A stretch of 64,000 nt of DNA from Sinorhizobium garamanticum (GTDB lineage Bacteria; Pseudomonadota; Alphaproteobacteria; Rhizobiales; Rhizobiaceae), in the NCBI RefSeq assembly GCF_029892065.1, contig NZ_CP120373.1, positions 1-64,000 of the forward strand, read 5' to 3'. Both the position numbers and the translations under genes were made by a program. Below the pieces are notes generated by a model. That model did not search any database. It was not told where the DNA came from and was given only the letters and a program-made list of their open reading frames with translations. Numbering within the stretch: position 1 is the first letter of the stretch; each line of letters begins with the position of its first letter. This document shows, in pieces, positions 9,255 to 20,382 of the stretch.

Positions 9255-9953
9255 CTATGCGCGGCGGCTGACCACCGGCCCCTTCGCGGAGCCGAATTCA
9301 GCAAGCACTGTTTCGCCGGCGACGGCGGTCTGCCCGACGCTGACACGCGGTTCGGCTCCTTCTGGCAGAAACACATCAAGCCGGGAGCCGAACCGGATGA
9401 GGCCGAAGCGCTCGCCCGCTTCGAGCGGCGCGTTTTGTGCTGTCCAGCAGAGAATGCGCCGAGCTACGAGGCCGGCAATCTGGACCACGCCGATTTCGCC
9501 GTGCTTTGTCTCGATAACGAGGCCATTGCGTTCGTTTTCGTGGCTGGCCTTGTCGAGCTCGGCGTTTACGAACCTGCCGGCCCGATAGGCGATGCGGCGC
9601 ACGGTTCCACTCATCGGAGCGCGGTTCACATGGCAATTGAAGACATTCATGAAAACCGAGATGCGCAGCATCGGCGTCGACCCCAGGCCCAATTCATCCG
9701 GCGGCGTCACCACTGCAATCGAGGAGACGCGGCCATCGGCTGGGCTGATCACGAGGTCGTCGTCGATCGGCGTCATGCGTTCGGGATCGCGGAAGAAGTA
9801 GGCGCACCACGCGGTCAACAGGAAGCCGATCCACATCAGCGGTTCCCACAGCAAGCCAAGCACCAGCGATACAACGAAGAAGATCGCAATGAAGCGATAG
9901 CCTTCCTTGTGCACCGGAACGAGCGTGTTACGCACCGTGTTGACCAAGCTCAT
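9255..9953 (-). CDS. psd: Phosphatidylserine decarboxylase proenzyme
   Basis: Psd converts phosphatidylserine to phosphatidylethanolamine using a pyruvoyl group made by self-cleavage. At 232 residues this is the short, membrane-anchored form found in many alphaproteobacteria, with two hydrophobic segments in residues 20-55. The probable cleavage site is Gly189-Ser190 in [10 protein letters not shown], which aligns with the LGST site of the E. coli enzyme; a GLGST at about 89-93 is in the wrong place and is not the site. GGAG lies 8 bases before the ATG. It is the first gene of a psd-pssA operon with an 8-base spacer. Confidence 0.95.
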   Translation of the reverse strand: MSLVNTVRNTLVPVHKEGYRFIAIFFVVSLVLGLLWEPLMWIGFLLTAWCAYFFRDPERMTPIDDDLVISPADGRVSSIAVVTPPDELGLGSTPMLRISVFMNVFNCHVNRAPMSGTVRRIAYRAGRFVNAELDKASHENERNGLVIETKHGEIGVVQIAGLVARRILCWTAQNAPLEAGERFGLIRFGSRLDVFLPEGAEPRVSVGQTAVAGETVLAEFGSAKGPVVSRRA

Positions 9954-9986
9954 GAACTCTACTCCAGATTTGACTTGGAACGTGAC

Positions 9987-10088
9987 CTACAGCGCCGCAC
10001 GTCTAATCAGACGCACAAAGGACGCTGTAGCACTTTGAATTGCTGCATGTTTCCTTAAATCGGCTACGATTTAAGGAAACATGCAGTA
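9987..10088. repeat. RIME-like palindromic repeat, copy 1
   Basis: About 102 bp made of two palindromes. The first runs from CTACAGCG to CGCTGTAG around GTCTAATCAGAC; the second pairs CATGTTTCCTTAAATCG with CGATTTAAGGAAACATG. It is an intergenic element between psd and the ABC exporter. The size and two-palindrome structure match the Rhizobium-specific intergenic mosaic element RIME1 described in Sinorhizobium meliloti (from memory). Confidence 0.85.
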
Positions 10089-10155
10089 GCGCGAAATCCG
10101 GACTCCGGCAACGTCGAAGCGGCAACAATCGGCACCGCGCGCTCGCCACCCATCG

Positions 10156-12048
10156 TCAGGCGGCTGGCTGGCCACGGTCGACGATGCCCAGATCGTCGCT
10201 CTCGCGCACTCGCTTCAACTGCTCTTCCGCCTGTGTCGCCTCGCGCTGGCGGCTCCACATGGAAGCGTAAAGGCCATCGCGATCGATCAGTTCCCCGTGC
10301 GTACCGCGCTCGGCGATGACGCCGTCCTTGAGGACGATGATCTCGTCCGCATGGATGACCGTCGACAGGCGGTGGGCGATGACGAGCGTCGTGCGGTTGC
10401 GGGACACGATGTCCAGTGCCGCCTGAATTTCCTGTTCGGTCTTGGTATCGAGCGCGGATGTCGCCTCGTCGAGGATAAGGATCGGCGGTGCCTTCAGGAT
10501 CGTGCGCGCGATCGCCACGCGCTGCTTTTCGCCACCTGAAAGCTTCAGCCCACGTTCGCCGACCATGGCCCGGAAACCTTCCGGAAGGCTGCGGATGAAA
10601 TCAGCGATCTGCGCCGCCTCGGCAGCCGCCTCGACATCAGAGTCGGACGCCTCGATGCGACCGTAGCGGATGTTGTAGGCGATCGTATCGTTGAAGAGCA
10701 CCGTGTCCTGCGGGACCATGCCGATCACCGCGCGCAGGCTTTTCTGAGTCACGTCGCGAACGTCCTGTCCGTCGACGGTGATCGATCCCCCCTGAACATC
10801 GTAGAAGCGGTAAAGCAGCCGCGACAATGTCGACTTGCCCGCTCCGGACGGTCCAACGACCGCCACCGTCTTGCCGGCGGGAACGTCAATGGAAATCCCC
10901 TTGAGGATGGGGCGGGCAGGATCGTAGGCGAAATGCACGTCCGTGAAGGAGATCGCGCCCTTGTCGATCATTAGCTCCTTCGCGTCCGGCTTATCGACCA
11001 CCTCCGCCTGAACATCGAGCAGATCGAACATGTGCTCGATATCGGTCAGGCCCTGGCGGATTTCGCGGTAGACAAAGCCGATGAAATTCAGCGGGATGGC
11101 AAGTTGGATCAGCATGGCGTTGACGAAGACGAAATCACCGATCGTCTGATCGCCGCGCTGCACCGCGAGCGCCGATATCGTCATCATCACGGCGGTACCC
11201 GCGCCGAAGATCAGCGCCTGACCGAAGTTCAGCCAGCCGAGCGAAGTCCAGACCTGGGTCGCGGCGCGCTCGTAACGCTCCATCGACTTGTCGAAGCGCT
11301 TGGCCTCCATCTCTTCGTTGCCGAAATATTTGACGGTCTCGAAGTTAAGGAGCGAGTCGATCGCCTTGGTGTTCGCGTCGGTGTCGCTGTCGTTCATCGA
11401 GCGGCGAATAGCGATGCGCCAGTCGCTGGCGCGCACCGTGAACCAGATGTAGAGCCAGACCGTTACGGCCGTCACGAAGAGATAGCTGAAGCCATAACCC
11501 CACCAGAAGATCACCGCCGTCAGCAGGAATTCGATGAGCGTCGGAACGCTGTTCAGGATGGTAAACCGGACGATCGTCTCGATGCCCTTGGTCCCCCGCT
11601 CGATAATGCGCGAAAGCCCGCCCGTGCGCCGCTCGAGATGAAAGCGGAGCGAGAGCTGATGCATGTGGACGAAGGTCCTGTAGGCAAGCTGCCGCACGGC
11701 ATGCTGGCCTACGCTCGCGAAGAGTGCGTCACGCAGTTGGTTCAGACCCGCCTGCAGCAGACGCGCGAGGTTGTAGGCGAGCACCAGCATGACCGCGCCG
11801 GTCAGGAACTGCGGCAGAGAGGCCAGTGCGTCCGGCCTGCTGTTGAGGGCGTCGGTGGCCCACTTGAAGAAATAGGGAACGAGAATAAGGACGACCTTGG
11901 CGATCACGAGAATCACCGTCGCCCACACCACCCGCATTTTCAGATCCGCGCGATCGGCCGGCCACATATAGGGCCAGAGGTTCGCGATGGTCTCCAACGG
12001 ATTGCTCGTGTTGGCGGAAACCGTCTTTTTCTGGTTTTGGGGTGCCAC
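10156..12048 (-). CDS. Atm1-type ABC transporter, permease-ATPase fusion
   Basis: A 630-residue half-transporter with a six-helix membrane domain (about residues 35-330) and a C-terminal ATPase: Walker A GPSGAGKST near 399-407, signature LSGGEKQR near 503-510, and Walker B ILILDEATSALD. The start of the membrane domain and the overall shape match the Atm1/HMT1 group, which exports glutathione-linked compounds, iron-sulfur precursors or heavy-metal conjugates. The true substrate is unknown. The start is GTG, with GGA 7 bases upstream. It stands alone between two RIME-like repeats, so it is probably monocistronic. Confidence 0.88.
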   Translation of the reverse strand: MAPQNQKKTVSANTSNPLETIANLWPYMWPADRADLKMRVVWATVILVIAKVVLILVPYFFKWATDALNSRPDALASLPQFLTGAVMLVLAYNLARLLQAGLNQLRDALFASVGQHAVRQLAYRTFVHMHQLSLRFHLERRTGGLSRIIERGTKGIETIVRFTILNSVPTLIEFLLTAVIFWWGYGFSYLFVTAVTVWLYIWFTVRASDWRIAIRRSMNDSDTDANTKAIDSLLNFETVKYFGNEEMEAKRFDKSMERYERAATQVWTSLGWLNFGQALIFGAGTAVMMTISALAVQRGDQTIGDFVFVNAMLIQLAIPLNFIGFVYREIRQGLTDIEHMFDLLDVQAEVVDKPDAKELMIDKGAISFTDVHFAYDPARPILKGISIDVPAGKTVAVVGPSGAGKSTLSRLLYRFYDVQGGSITVDGQDVRDVTQKSLRAVIGMVPQDTVLFNDTIAYNIRYGRIEASDSDVEAAAEAAQIADFIRSLPEGFRAMVGERGLKLSGGEKQRVAIARTILKAPPILILDEATSALDTKTEQEIQAALDIVSRNRTTLVIAHRLSTVIHADEIIVLKDGVIAERGTHGELIDRDGLYASMWSRQREATQAEEQLKRVRESDDLGIVDRGQPAA

Positions 12049-12069
12049 GTCTCAGTCCGCTTCCGGTTC

Positions 12070-12174
12070 TACTGCATGTTTCCTTAAATCGGAGCCGATT
12101 CAAGGATAAAACATGCGGCAATTCAAAGTGCTACAGCGTCCTTTGTGCGTCTGAGAAGACGCACGGCGCTGTAG
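12070..12174. repeat. RIME-like palindromic repeat, copy 2
   Basis: About 105 bp in the opposite orientation to copy 1: ACTGCATGTTTCCTTAAATC first, then GATTCAAGGATAAAACATG, ATTCAAAGTGCTACAGCG and a GTCTGAGAAGAC palindrome ending GGCGCTGTAG. It lies just upstream of the Atm1-type exporter, which is therefore flanked by inverted copies. Confidence 0.85.
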
Positions 12175-12184
12175 ATCGTCAATG

Positions 12185-12216
12185 AAAAGCGGCGCCTTTT
12201 AGAGACGCCGCGTTTT
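12185..12216 (-). terminator. Intrinsic terminator of the LysM gene
   Basis: GCGGCG and CGCCGC pair around an 11-base loop, with AAAA on the left and TTTT on the right. On the minus strand the stem is followed by TTTTC, about 60 bases after the LysM gene stop. The symmetric A and T tracts would also let it work on the other strand. Confidence 0.65.
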
Positions 12217-12272
12217 CTGACAGATAGGTCCGCATGCCTCTCGCCGCAATGGAATTGCCGGCAAGAGGCGGA

Positions 12273-13997
12273 CTATTCTTCGTGCTTCACGTGCTTGCGG
12301 TGTATTTCCCGCGATTCGTCTTCGGACATCGCCTCGTCGGGAACACCGAAAACCTGGCCTGGACGGATCAAGTCGGGATTTTCGATCTGCTCCCGGTTGG
12401 CAAGGTAGATCGTCGTGTAGCGAACCCCTGCCCCGTAAACCCGGCGCGAAATCTGCCACAGCGTGTCGCCGCGGCGGATGATGACCGAGGTCTTGCTCTC
12501 CTTGAGCGGAGCCTGCTCGATCGTCGCGGGCTGCCCGGGTGTCTCGACCGATGTCGATGCTGCCGCCTGTTCGGAAGCCGGCGCTGCGGCAGCACTGCCG
12601 GCACCTTCGACCACCGGCGGCACCGCCGGCTTGGCGGCGTCCGCCGTCGTCGTGGCCCCAGGCTCAACAACCGCCTCGGCGACAGCACTCGGCCGGGTCA
12701 GTGCAGGGCCAACCGTTGCCTCAACCTCTGCCAGTGCCGTCGCGACGCTAGCCGGGTCCTGCTGTGACGACTTGAGCACCGCCAGTGCATCGGCTGCGGC
12801 TTTTGATGCCGCGGCTGCGGCGGAAGCCAGCGCCTCGTTTGCGTTGTCCGCCGGTTTGAAGTCGGCGAGCGATTGCAGCGCGAATTCCGTGGCCGAACGG
12901 GCCGCCGCAAGCTGCTCGGCGGAGGGCCGTTTGCCGTCGGCGAAAAGTCCCTGCAGCAATGCAACCGCCTTCCTCGCCTCGCTCCGCAAGCGATCAAGCC
13001 CGTTGCTCGCCGCCTCCGACTGCTGGCCAGCGACGGCTGCCACCTGACTGCCTGCCGGTCGGTCGAAGGGCACCGATGCGCGCATCGCCACCTTGCCGCC
13101 GTTCTCGTTCAGCATGTCGGCCCGGATGACGTGGCTGCCGACAGCCAGATCGATCGAGCCGTCGACGACGAATTTGCCCTTGTCGTCGGCCTTCATCTCG
13201 CCGACGAACTTGTCATCGGCATAGATGCGCACCAGCGCGCCAGGCCTGGCGTTGCCGGCAACGTACATCGTCCCGCCCTCGATCTCGACAGCGGTAACCT
13301 GAAGACCCGGAACGCCAGCGGGTTTGGCCGGCGCCTCGATTTTGCCCGCTGGCTCACCGCCTTGCGCATTCGGTTGAACAGCAGCTTCCGCCGGCTTTGC
13401 ACCGACCTCAGGCGTGGTGATCAGGCGGCTCGCTTCGCCGGGCTTGGACACCATTGCCAGCAACTGGCCGGTCGAGTCCTTCGGCACGGAGACCGTTGCC
13501 ACTTCTTCGGACGTTTTGGTCGCGCCACCCGCACCGACACTGCGCAGCGTCAGCTGGTGGTCGCCGGCGACAAGGGGCTCGTCAAAGACGGCGGCGAAAT
13601 CGCCGGCGGCGCCGACGTCCGCCGTGCCGATAACGGTATTGCCGCTGAGGATTTCGAGTTTGGTGCCAGGCTGGGCGCGCCCGGCAATGACGGTCGATCC
13701 ATCAGGCTCGACGCGAAGGATGTCGAAGCCCGGTACCGTCCAGTTCGCAGGATTGGACACGTCAGCGGTCGCCTTGCTCACGACATCCGGCGCACCCGCC
13801 TGACCTTCCGGCGCGCCCGGGGAGGTTTCGACCTTGGCCGCCGACTTCGTCTCGGCCGACTGGCCGCCGCTCGCTGTCGGCTGTGCGGCCTGCTCCTTGT
13901 CGTCGTTACGCAGATTTGGCTGGACCACGAAAACCATCAAGGCGGTCGCGGCTGCCAAGACGCTCAGCGCCACCCAACCGGCTTTGTTCTTCATCAT
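12273..13997 (-). CDS. LysM-domain envelope protein
   Basis: A 574-residue protein with one N-terminal membrane anchor (about residues 6-28), a long Ala/Pro/Glu-rich region containing several Ig-like repeats of about 90 residues (each with motifs like VIAGRAQPGTKLEI or MYVAGNARPGALVRI), an Ala-rich probable helix, and one C-terminal LysM domain at about 505-553. LysM binds peptidoglycan, so it probably bridges inner membrane and cell wall in the periplasm. A GTG at 14009 extends the frame, but GGAG at 6 bases before the ATG at 13997 decides the start. The LOG gene diverges from it across 236 bases. Confidence 0.85.
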   Translation of the reverse strand: MMKNKAGWVALSVLAAATALMVFVVQPNLRNDDKEQAAQPTASGGQSAETKSAAKVETSPGAPEGQAGAPDVVSKATADVSNPANWTVPGFDILRVEPDGSTVIAGRAQPGTKLEILSGNTVIGTADVGAAGDFAAVFDEPLVAGDHQLTLRSVGAGGATKTSEEVATVSVPKDSTGQLLAMVSKPGEASRLITTPEVGAKPAEAAVQPNAQGGEPAGKIEAPAKPAGVPGLQVTAVEIEGGTMYVAGNARPGALVRIYADDKFVGEMKADDKGKFVVDGSIDLAVGSHVIRADMLNENGGKVAMRASVPFDRPAGSQVAAVAGQQSEAASNGLDRLRSEARKAVALLQGLFADGKRPSAEQLAAARSATEFALQSLADFKPADNANEALASAAAAASKAAADALAVLKSSQQDPASVATALAEVEATVGPALTRPSAVAEAVVEPGATTTADAAKPAVPPVVEGAGSAAAAPASEQAAASTSVETPGQPATIEQAPLKESKTSVIIRRGDTLWQISRRVYGAGVRYTTIYLANREQIENPDLIRPGQVFGVPDEAMSEDESREIHRKHVKHEE

Positions 13998-14233
13998 GCT
14001 ACTCTCCACACGGGGCGGAGCAATACAACGCTCCGCGCATGTCCCCTTTTATCGGCCCGCGGCGCGGACCTTTTTTGCCATTATAGCGCAACAGCGGCCT
14101 ACCCGTCCGAATTCTTCAACGTATTACTGAAATTGCTAACGTTTCCTATAGTTTCATACAAGCTCCCAAGTCTCATGCGGGCCTCATTGCGGCTGCTTTA
14201 TCCCTCATTTTTCTTGACCGATGCTGCGCTGCA

Positions 14234-14866
14234 ATGTTTTTTGGCTCCATGATCAAACAAAACACCCCGATTCGATCGATCTGCGTCTACTGCGGTTCTC
14301 AGCCAGGACGAGATGCGGACCACATACAGGCCGGTCGCACACTGGGAAAATCGATCGCCGATCATGGCCTGCGCCTCGTCTATGGCGGCGGCACGCGCGG
14401 CATTATGGGCGCGGTGGCAAGCGGCGTGCTTTCGGCAGGCGGCGAGGTTACCGGCATCATTCCGGAATTCCTCATGGACAAGGAAGCAACCCGCCATTCA
14501 CTGGGACAGCTCAACGAACTCGTTGTCACCGCCGATATGCATGAGCGCAAGCACAAGATGTTCGAGCGTTCCGATGCATTCGTGGCGCTGCCGGGCGGCA
14601 TCGGCACGCTTGAGGAAATCGTCGAAGTCATGACCTGGGCGCAGCTCGGCCGCCACAGGAAGCCGATGGTCTTCGGCAACATCAACAGCTTCTGGAACCC
14701 GATGCTGGAACTGTTGCAGCATATGCGCGATCAGGGATTCGTGCACACGGCCCATCTCGTCCAGCCATTGGTGGTCGACCGGGCAGAAGACATCGTCCCC
14801 GCAATTCTCGCCTCGACCGCCGGGATGGGTCGCGAGGGCGAGACAGAGATCATTTCCAAGCTCTAG
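14234..14866 (+). CDS. LOG family cytokinin-type phosphoribohydrolase (TIGR00730)
   Basis: LOG proteins cleave nucleoside 5'-monophosphates, in plants and some bacteria releasing free cytokinin bases; in most bacteria the role is uncertain. The 210-residue Rossmann-type protein has GGGTRGIMG at about 51-59 and the hallmark PGGIGTLEE at about 120-128. A second ATG at 14249 (MIKQNTPIRS) is an equally plausible start, since neither has a strong Shine-Dalgarno. Its stop codon is directly joined to a repeat element. A role in plant interaction would be speculation. Confidence 0.88.
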   Translation: MFFGSMIKQNTPIRSICVYCGSQPGRDADHIQAGRTLGKSIADHGLRLVYGGGTRGIMGAVASGVLSAGGEVTGIIPEFLMDKEATRHSLGQLNELVVTADMHERKHKMFERSDAFVALPGGIGTLEEIVEVMTWAQLGRHRKPMVFGNINSFWNPMLELLQHMRDQGFVHTAHLVQPLVVDRAEDIVPAILASTAGMGREGETEIISKL

Positions 14867-14981
14867 ATCACGATGATTTTGGGTCCAATCGACCCGAAAT
14901 CATAAACGTGAGCGATTCTAATAAGTTAGAGCGTGATGCCGGCGGAAAACCGCGCACACTTTTCCTCATCCCGCTCTAGAA
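14863..14981. repeat. Second-family rhizobial palindromic repeat
   Basis: Two palindromes in tandem. The first pairs ATGATTTTGGGTC with GACCCGAAATCAT around CAATC. The second pairs AGAGCGTGATG with CATCCCGCTCT around a GGCGGAAAACCGC core. The two are joined by TAATAAGTTAGAG. It touches the stop codon of the LOG gene. A shorter related copy is at 17862-17928. Similar sequences are common between genes in rhizobia (from memory; no search run). Confidence 0.75.
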
Positions 14982-15032
14982 GCGCCGCCGGTCGATCACA
15001 TTTGCGCGTCCGCAAGGACGCGCGACGCTATT

Positions 15033-15971
15033 CTACTCAGCCGGAGCCGGCTGCGCCGCGCGACGAGCTCTGCTTTCGGCAAGCATAGCACCCGAATAGA
15101 CAACGAGTGCGGCCCAGATCAGCGCAAAGGCGATGAGTTTCGCCGTCCCGAAGGGCTCGTGAAAGACGAAGACCGCAATGACGAAGATCATCGTCGGGGC
15201 GATATACTGCATGATGCCGATGGTGGAGAGCCGCAAGAGCTTCGCGCCATTGGCATAGATCATCAGCGGCACGGCCGTGACGATGCCGCAGGAGAGCAAC
15301 CACAGGACATCGGCAACACCGGTATCGCCAAAGTGGCCCTGGCCGGTGGCTTCGAGCCAGATGATGTAGCCAATTGCCGGAATGCTGAGCAGCAGCACCT
15401 CGAGGAAGAAGCCCTGGTTCGGTCCGATCGGGAGCGTCTTGCGAAAAAACGCGTAGAAGCCCCAGGAGATGCAAAGCCCGATCGAGACCCATGGCAGGCC
15501 GCCGGCATCGAACGCGAGCACGGCGACGGCGATAGCGGCGAGCGCGATCGCCACCATTTGTGCCGCGTTCGGCCTTTCCTTGAGGAGAACCGCACCGAGG
15601 AAGATCGAAAACAGCGGATTGATGTAATAGCCGAGTGCCGTCTCGATCGCCCGGCCGGCACCGATCGCCCAGACATAGATGCCCCAGTTGATTGTGATGA
15701 GCACAGCGGTGAGTGTCGCCATTCTCAGCATGCTCGGGGACCTGAGCGCCGTCTTCAGCTCTTGCGTGCGACCGAGCAACAACAACACGAGGCCAGCAAG
15801 GGGCACGGACCACACGATGCGATGGGCGACGACTTCCGGCGCCGGGATGTGTGCCACCGCCTTCATGAAGAACGGCAGGAAGCCCCAGAGCAGATAGGCG
15901 GAAAGCGCAAAAGCGAACCCCTTGGCGGAATCGGTATTTTCGGCGGGGATCTTCGCGTTGGGCTCGGCCAT
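15033..15971 (-). CDS. rarD: RarD-type EamA family transporter
   Basis: A 312-residue inner-membrane protein with about ten hydrophobic helices forming two EamA repeats. The opening GFAFALSAYLLWGFLPFF and the INWGIYVWAI segment are typical of RarD, an exporter family once named for chloramphenicol sensitivity and with no firmly known substrate. AGGAAAAAGATC precedes the ATG. It is a single gene. The 262 bases between it and cimA contain only C/T-rich repeat-like sequence and no gene. Confidence 0.88.
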   Translation of the reverse strand: MAEPNAKIPAENTDSAKGFAFALSAYLLWGFLPFFMKAVAHIPAPEVVAHRIVWSVPLAGLVLLLLGRTQELKTALRSPSMLRMATLTAVLITINWGIYVWAIGAGRAIETALGYYINPLFSIFLGAVLLKERPNAAQMVAIALAAIAVAVLAFDAGGLPWVSIGLCISWGFYAFFRKTLPIGPNQGFFLEVLLLSIPAIGYIIWLEATGQGHFGDTGVADVLWLLSCGIVTAVPLMIYANGAKLLRLSTIGIMQYIAPTMIFVIAVFVFHEPFGTAKLIAFALIWAALVVYSGAMLAESRARRAAQPAPAE

Positions 15972-16233
15972 GATCTTTTTCCTGAAAGCCTCACTGGAGC
16001 CGCGCGAAGGTCCGCAACCGCTCCGGCATCAATCAACGGCCGGGCCTCAGTGGACCGCCGTTCCTTCAGCGTCCTACTCCAACGAATGGTGATACACCAA
16101 TTCATTTCCGTGAAACGAAGAGTAAGAGCCGCTTAATATCGCGCGAGTGATAGCACACTTCACCCCCCTCTTCCCGGCAGGCAGAGGGAGTGAGGCTAGC
16201 GCGAGCCTGAAAAAAGCAACCGCGAAGCTGCCC

Positions 16234-17850
16234 CTACTCCGCCGCAATCAAGCCGATCCGATCGCGGTTCTTAAGCAGCTTGTAGACGATACTATCCATA
16301 AGCGCCTGGAAGGACGCGTCGATGATGTTGTCGGAAACGCCGACCGTCCACCAGCGCGCACCGGTGCGGTCGGTCGATTCGATCAGGACGCGCGTGACCG
16401 CCTCGGTACCGCCGTTGAGGATGCGCACCTTGTAGTCGGCAAGCTCGAGATCGGCGATCTCCGACTGGTATTTGCCGAGGTCCTTGCGTAACGCAAGGTC
16501 GAGCGCATTGACCGGACCGTGGCCTTCGGCAACGGACATCATGACTTCCCCATCGACGACGACCTTGACCACCGCTTCCGAGACGGTCTTCAAGTTGCCG
16601 TTCGCATCGAAACGCCGTTCGACCATCACGCGGAAGCTCTCGACGTGGAAGAAATCGGGGACGGTCCCGAGGATGCGGCTTGCGAGCAAGGCAAAACTCG
16701 CATCCGCACCCTCGTAAGCATAGCCGGTGGCCTCACGCTCCTTGACGATAGCGATCAGCTTGTCGAGCCTCGGGTCGTCCTTGGCGACGCTGATGCCGCG
16801 CCGCTTGAGTGCATTGATGAAATTTGCCTTGCCGCCCTGGTCCGAGACCATGACCCTGCGCAGATTGCCGACGCTTTCGGGCGCGACATGCTCGTAGGTT
16901 TTGGGGTCCTTCAACAGGGCTGAAGCGTGGATCCCTGCCTTGGTCGCAAAGGCCGATGCGCCGACATAGGGCGCCTGCGGATCCGGCGAGCGGTTCAAAA
17001 GCTCGTCGAATGCATGGGCGAGCGTCGTCAATTCCTGCAGTTTTTCCGAATCGACCCCGGTTTCGAAGCGACTCGAATAAGTTTCCTTCAGTGCCAGCGT
17101 CGCAATCAGGGTCACGAGATTGGCATTGCCGCAGCGTTCGCCGATTCCGTTCAGCGTTCCCTGGATCTGGCGGACACCGGCCTCCACCGCGGCAAGCGAA
17201 TTCGCCACCGCCTGGCCGGTGTCATTGTGGGAATGGATGCCGAGATTGGCGCCGGGCACGCCTCCGGCGATCACGGCGCCAACGATCTCCCGCACCTCCG
17301 GCGGCTGCGTGCCGCCATTGGTATCGCACAGCACGACCCAGCGCGCTCCTGCCTCAAGTGCCGTTCGCGCACAGGCAAGCGCATAGGCCGGGTTTGCCTT
17401 GTAGCCGTCGAAGAAATGCTCGCAATCGACCATGGCCTCGCGGCCGGAGGCGACAACGGCCTCGACCGAGGCGCGGATATTGTCGAGGTTCTCCTCGTTC
17501 GAGCAGCCGAGCGCTACGTCGACATGATAGTCCCAGCTCTTGGCGACGAGACAGATCGCATCGCTCTTGGCATCGAGCAAGGCGCGCAGACCCGGGTCGT
17601 TGGAGGCAGAGACGCCGGCACGCTTGGTCATGCCGAACGCCACGAATGATGCCTTCTGCGTGCGCGTCCGCTTGAAGAACTCCGTGTCCGTCGGGTTGGC
17701 ACCCGGGTAGCCGCCTTCGACATAGTCCATGCCGAATTCGTCGAGCATGGTCGCAATCGCAATCTTGTCCTCGACCGAAAAATCGATGCCGGGCGTCTGC
17801 TGCCCGTCCCGAAGCGTGGTGTCGAAGAGATAGATGCGTTCCCTGGTCAT
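16234..17850 (-). CDS. cimA: (R)-citramalate synthase
   Basis: CimA condenses pyruvate with acetyl-CoA to citramalate, a threonine-independent entry to isoleucine synthesis. The 538-residue protein belongs to the DRE-TIM family: TTLRDGQQTPG at residues 11-21 and the metal ligands H206-S-H208-N-D210. The C-terminal third is the LeuA-type regulatory/dimer domain where isoleucine would bind. Length and sequence fit the TIGR00977 citramalate/2-isopropylmalate-like group better than LeuA. GGAAC lies 7 bases before the ATG. It is flanked by intergenic repeats and appears monocistronic. Confidence 0.88.
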   Translation of the reverse strand: MTRERIYLFDTTLRDGQQTPGIDFSVEDKIAIATMLDEFGMDYVEGGYPGANPTDTEFFKRTRTQKASFVAFGMTKRAGVSASNDPGLRALLDAKSDAICLVAKSWDYHVDVALGCSNEENLDNIRASVEAVVASGREAMVDCEHFFDGYKANPAYALACARTALEAGARWVVLCDTNGGTQPPEVREIVGAVIAGGVPGANLGIHSHNDTGQAVANSLAAVEAGVRQIQGTLNGIGERCGNANLVTLIATLALKETYSSRFETGVDSEKLQELTTLAHAFDELLNRSPDPQAPYVGASAFATKAGIHASALLKDPKTYEHVAPESVGNLRRVMVSDQGGKANFINALKRRGISVAKDDPRLDKLIAIVKEREATGYAYEGADASFALLASRILGTVPDFFHVESFRVMVERRFDANGNLKTVSEAVVKVVVDGEVMMSVAEGHGPVNALDLALRKDLGKYQSEIADLELADYKVRILNGGTEAVTRVLIESTDRTGARWWTVGVSDNIIDASFQALMDSIVYKLLKNRDRIGLIAAE

Positions 17851-17861
17851 GGCTCAGTTCC

Positions 17862-19376
<1,515 letters not shown>

Positions 19377-19377
<1 letters not shown>

Positions 19378-19853
19378 CACTTCCAAGCCCCTCCCGCCGG
19401 CCACTGATCCGTCTCATGGTCGGGGTGCTGGAAGGAGATGATCTGTTCCTGCCGGGCGTAATAGTCCGGGTCTTCGTGCACCGGCTGCTCGAAAATCGTT
19501 TCGACCCAGGGCAGCCTTGAGGCGTAATTGACCTGGATTTTCGGAGCGAGGTCGGAACGGTCATCAAAGGCGCCGATCGCGATTTCGAGGCCGCCCGGAT
19601 GCCGATAGGTCAGCGGCGTGCCGCATTTCGGGCAGAAGCCGCGATCGATATTGACGGAAGACTGGAAGTAGCTCGGTTCGTCGCGGGTCCATTCGACCCC
19701 CTCCTTCGGGGCCGTAACGAGAGCCGAAAAGAACGATCCGAACTGCTTCTGACACATGCGGCAGTGGCAGATCGACGGTCGGCCAAGCTTTCCATGGATG
19801 CGAAAGCGCACGGCTCCGCATTGGCATCCTCCTGTTCGTACAGCATCGGTCAT
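19377..19853 (-). CDS. GFA family zinc protein, second paralogue
   Basis: A 158-residue GFA family protein with GGCQCGAVR, CHCRMCQK and GFCPKCGTP zinc-ligand clusters and the tail motif QHPDHETDQWP. It overlaps the upstream paralogue by 4 bases (ATGA) and the downstream one by 1 base, so the three are probably translated together. The activity is unknown; a thiol-adduct or metal-binding role is possible from the family name only. Confidence 0.92.
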
Positions 19854-20332
19854 CGCTTTGCCTCCGGTGGCCAGGTTTCGGTGTCGTGATCGGGGTGCTG
19901 ATAGGAAACGAGATCAGCGAGAAAAGAGTCCGCCGCCACATCGGCCATGGTCTCTTCGCCCGGCAGTTCGTGCACCCGGTCGACATAGGGCAGCTTTGCC
20001 TCGATGCCCCACTGGATCGTCGGTACGATGCCTTGAGGCCTGTCGAAGGCTGCGATCGCCAGTGCCATGCCATCCGGCGCCTCATAGGTCAGCGGCGTGC
20101 CGCAATCACCGCAGAAACCGCGCCAGACGGCGTTCGACGACTGGAAGCGCCTGCGCTCGCCGCGCGTCCATGTGACCTTCGCTCCGCGCACGGAGACGAG
20201 CGGCAGATAGAAGTTTCCGCTCGCCTTCTGGCACATGCGGCAATGGCAAACCGAGGCGTCGCCGAGCTCTCCCTCGACGCAAAAGCGGATGGCGCCACAT
20301 TGGCATCCGCCAGTATGGATTTCGTCCGTCAT
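19850..20332 (-). CDS. GFA family zinc protein, first paralogue
   Basis: A 160-residue GFA family protein and the first gene of the cassette. Zinc-site cysteines are C10 and C12 (GGCQCGAIR), C29, C31 and C34 (CHCRMC) and the GFCGDCGTP pair. The tail QHPDHDTETWPP is shared with the two paralogues. GGAAGAGGAGCGTGAT precedes the ATG and provides a good Shine-Dalgarno. cysS lies 50 bases upstream on the same strand, so the cassette could be read from the cysS promoter or its own. Confidence 0.92.
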   Translation of the reverse strand: MTDEIHTGGCQCGAIRFCVEGELGDASVCHCRMCQKASGNFYLPLVSVRGAKVTWTRGERRRFQSSNAVWRGFCGDCGTPLTYEAPDGMALAIAAFDRPQGIVPTIQWGIEAKLPYVDRVHELPGEETMADVAADSFLADLVSYQHPDHDTETWPPEAKR

Positions 20333-20382
20333 ATCACGCTCCTCTTCCTTCCGCCGGGATCGTCGCCTTATTGTCGGCTACC

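Noticed and set aside
9683..9688. LGST-like GLGST in Psd as the self-cleavage site
   Set aside because: It lies at residues 89-93, far from the C-terminal position of the pyruvoyl site; FGS at 188-190 fits the family.
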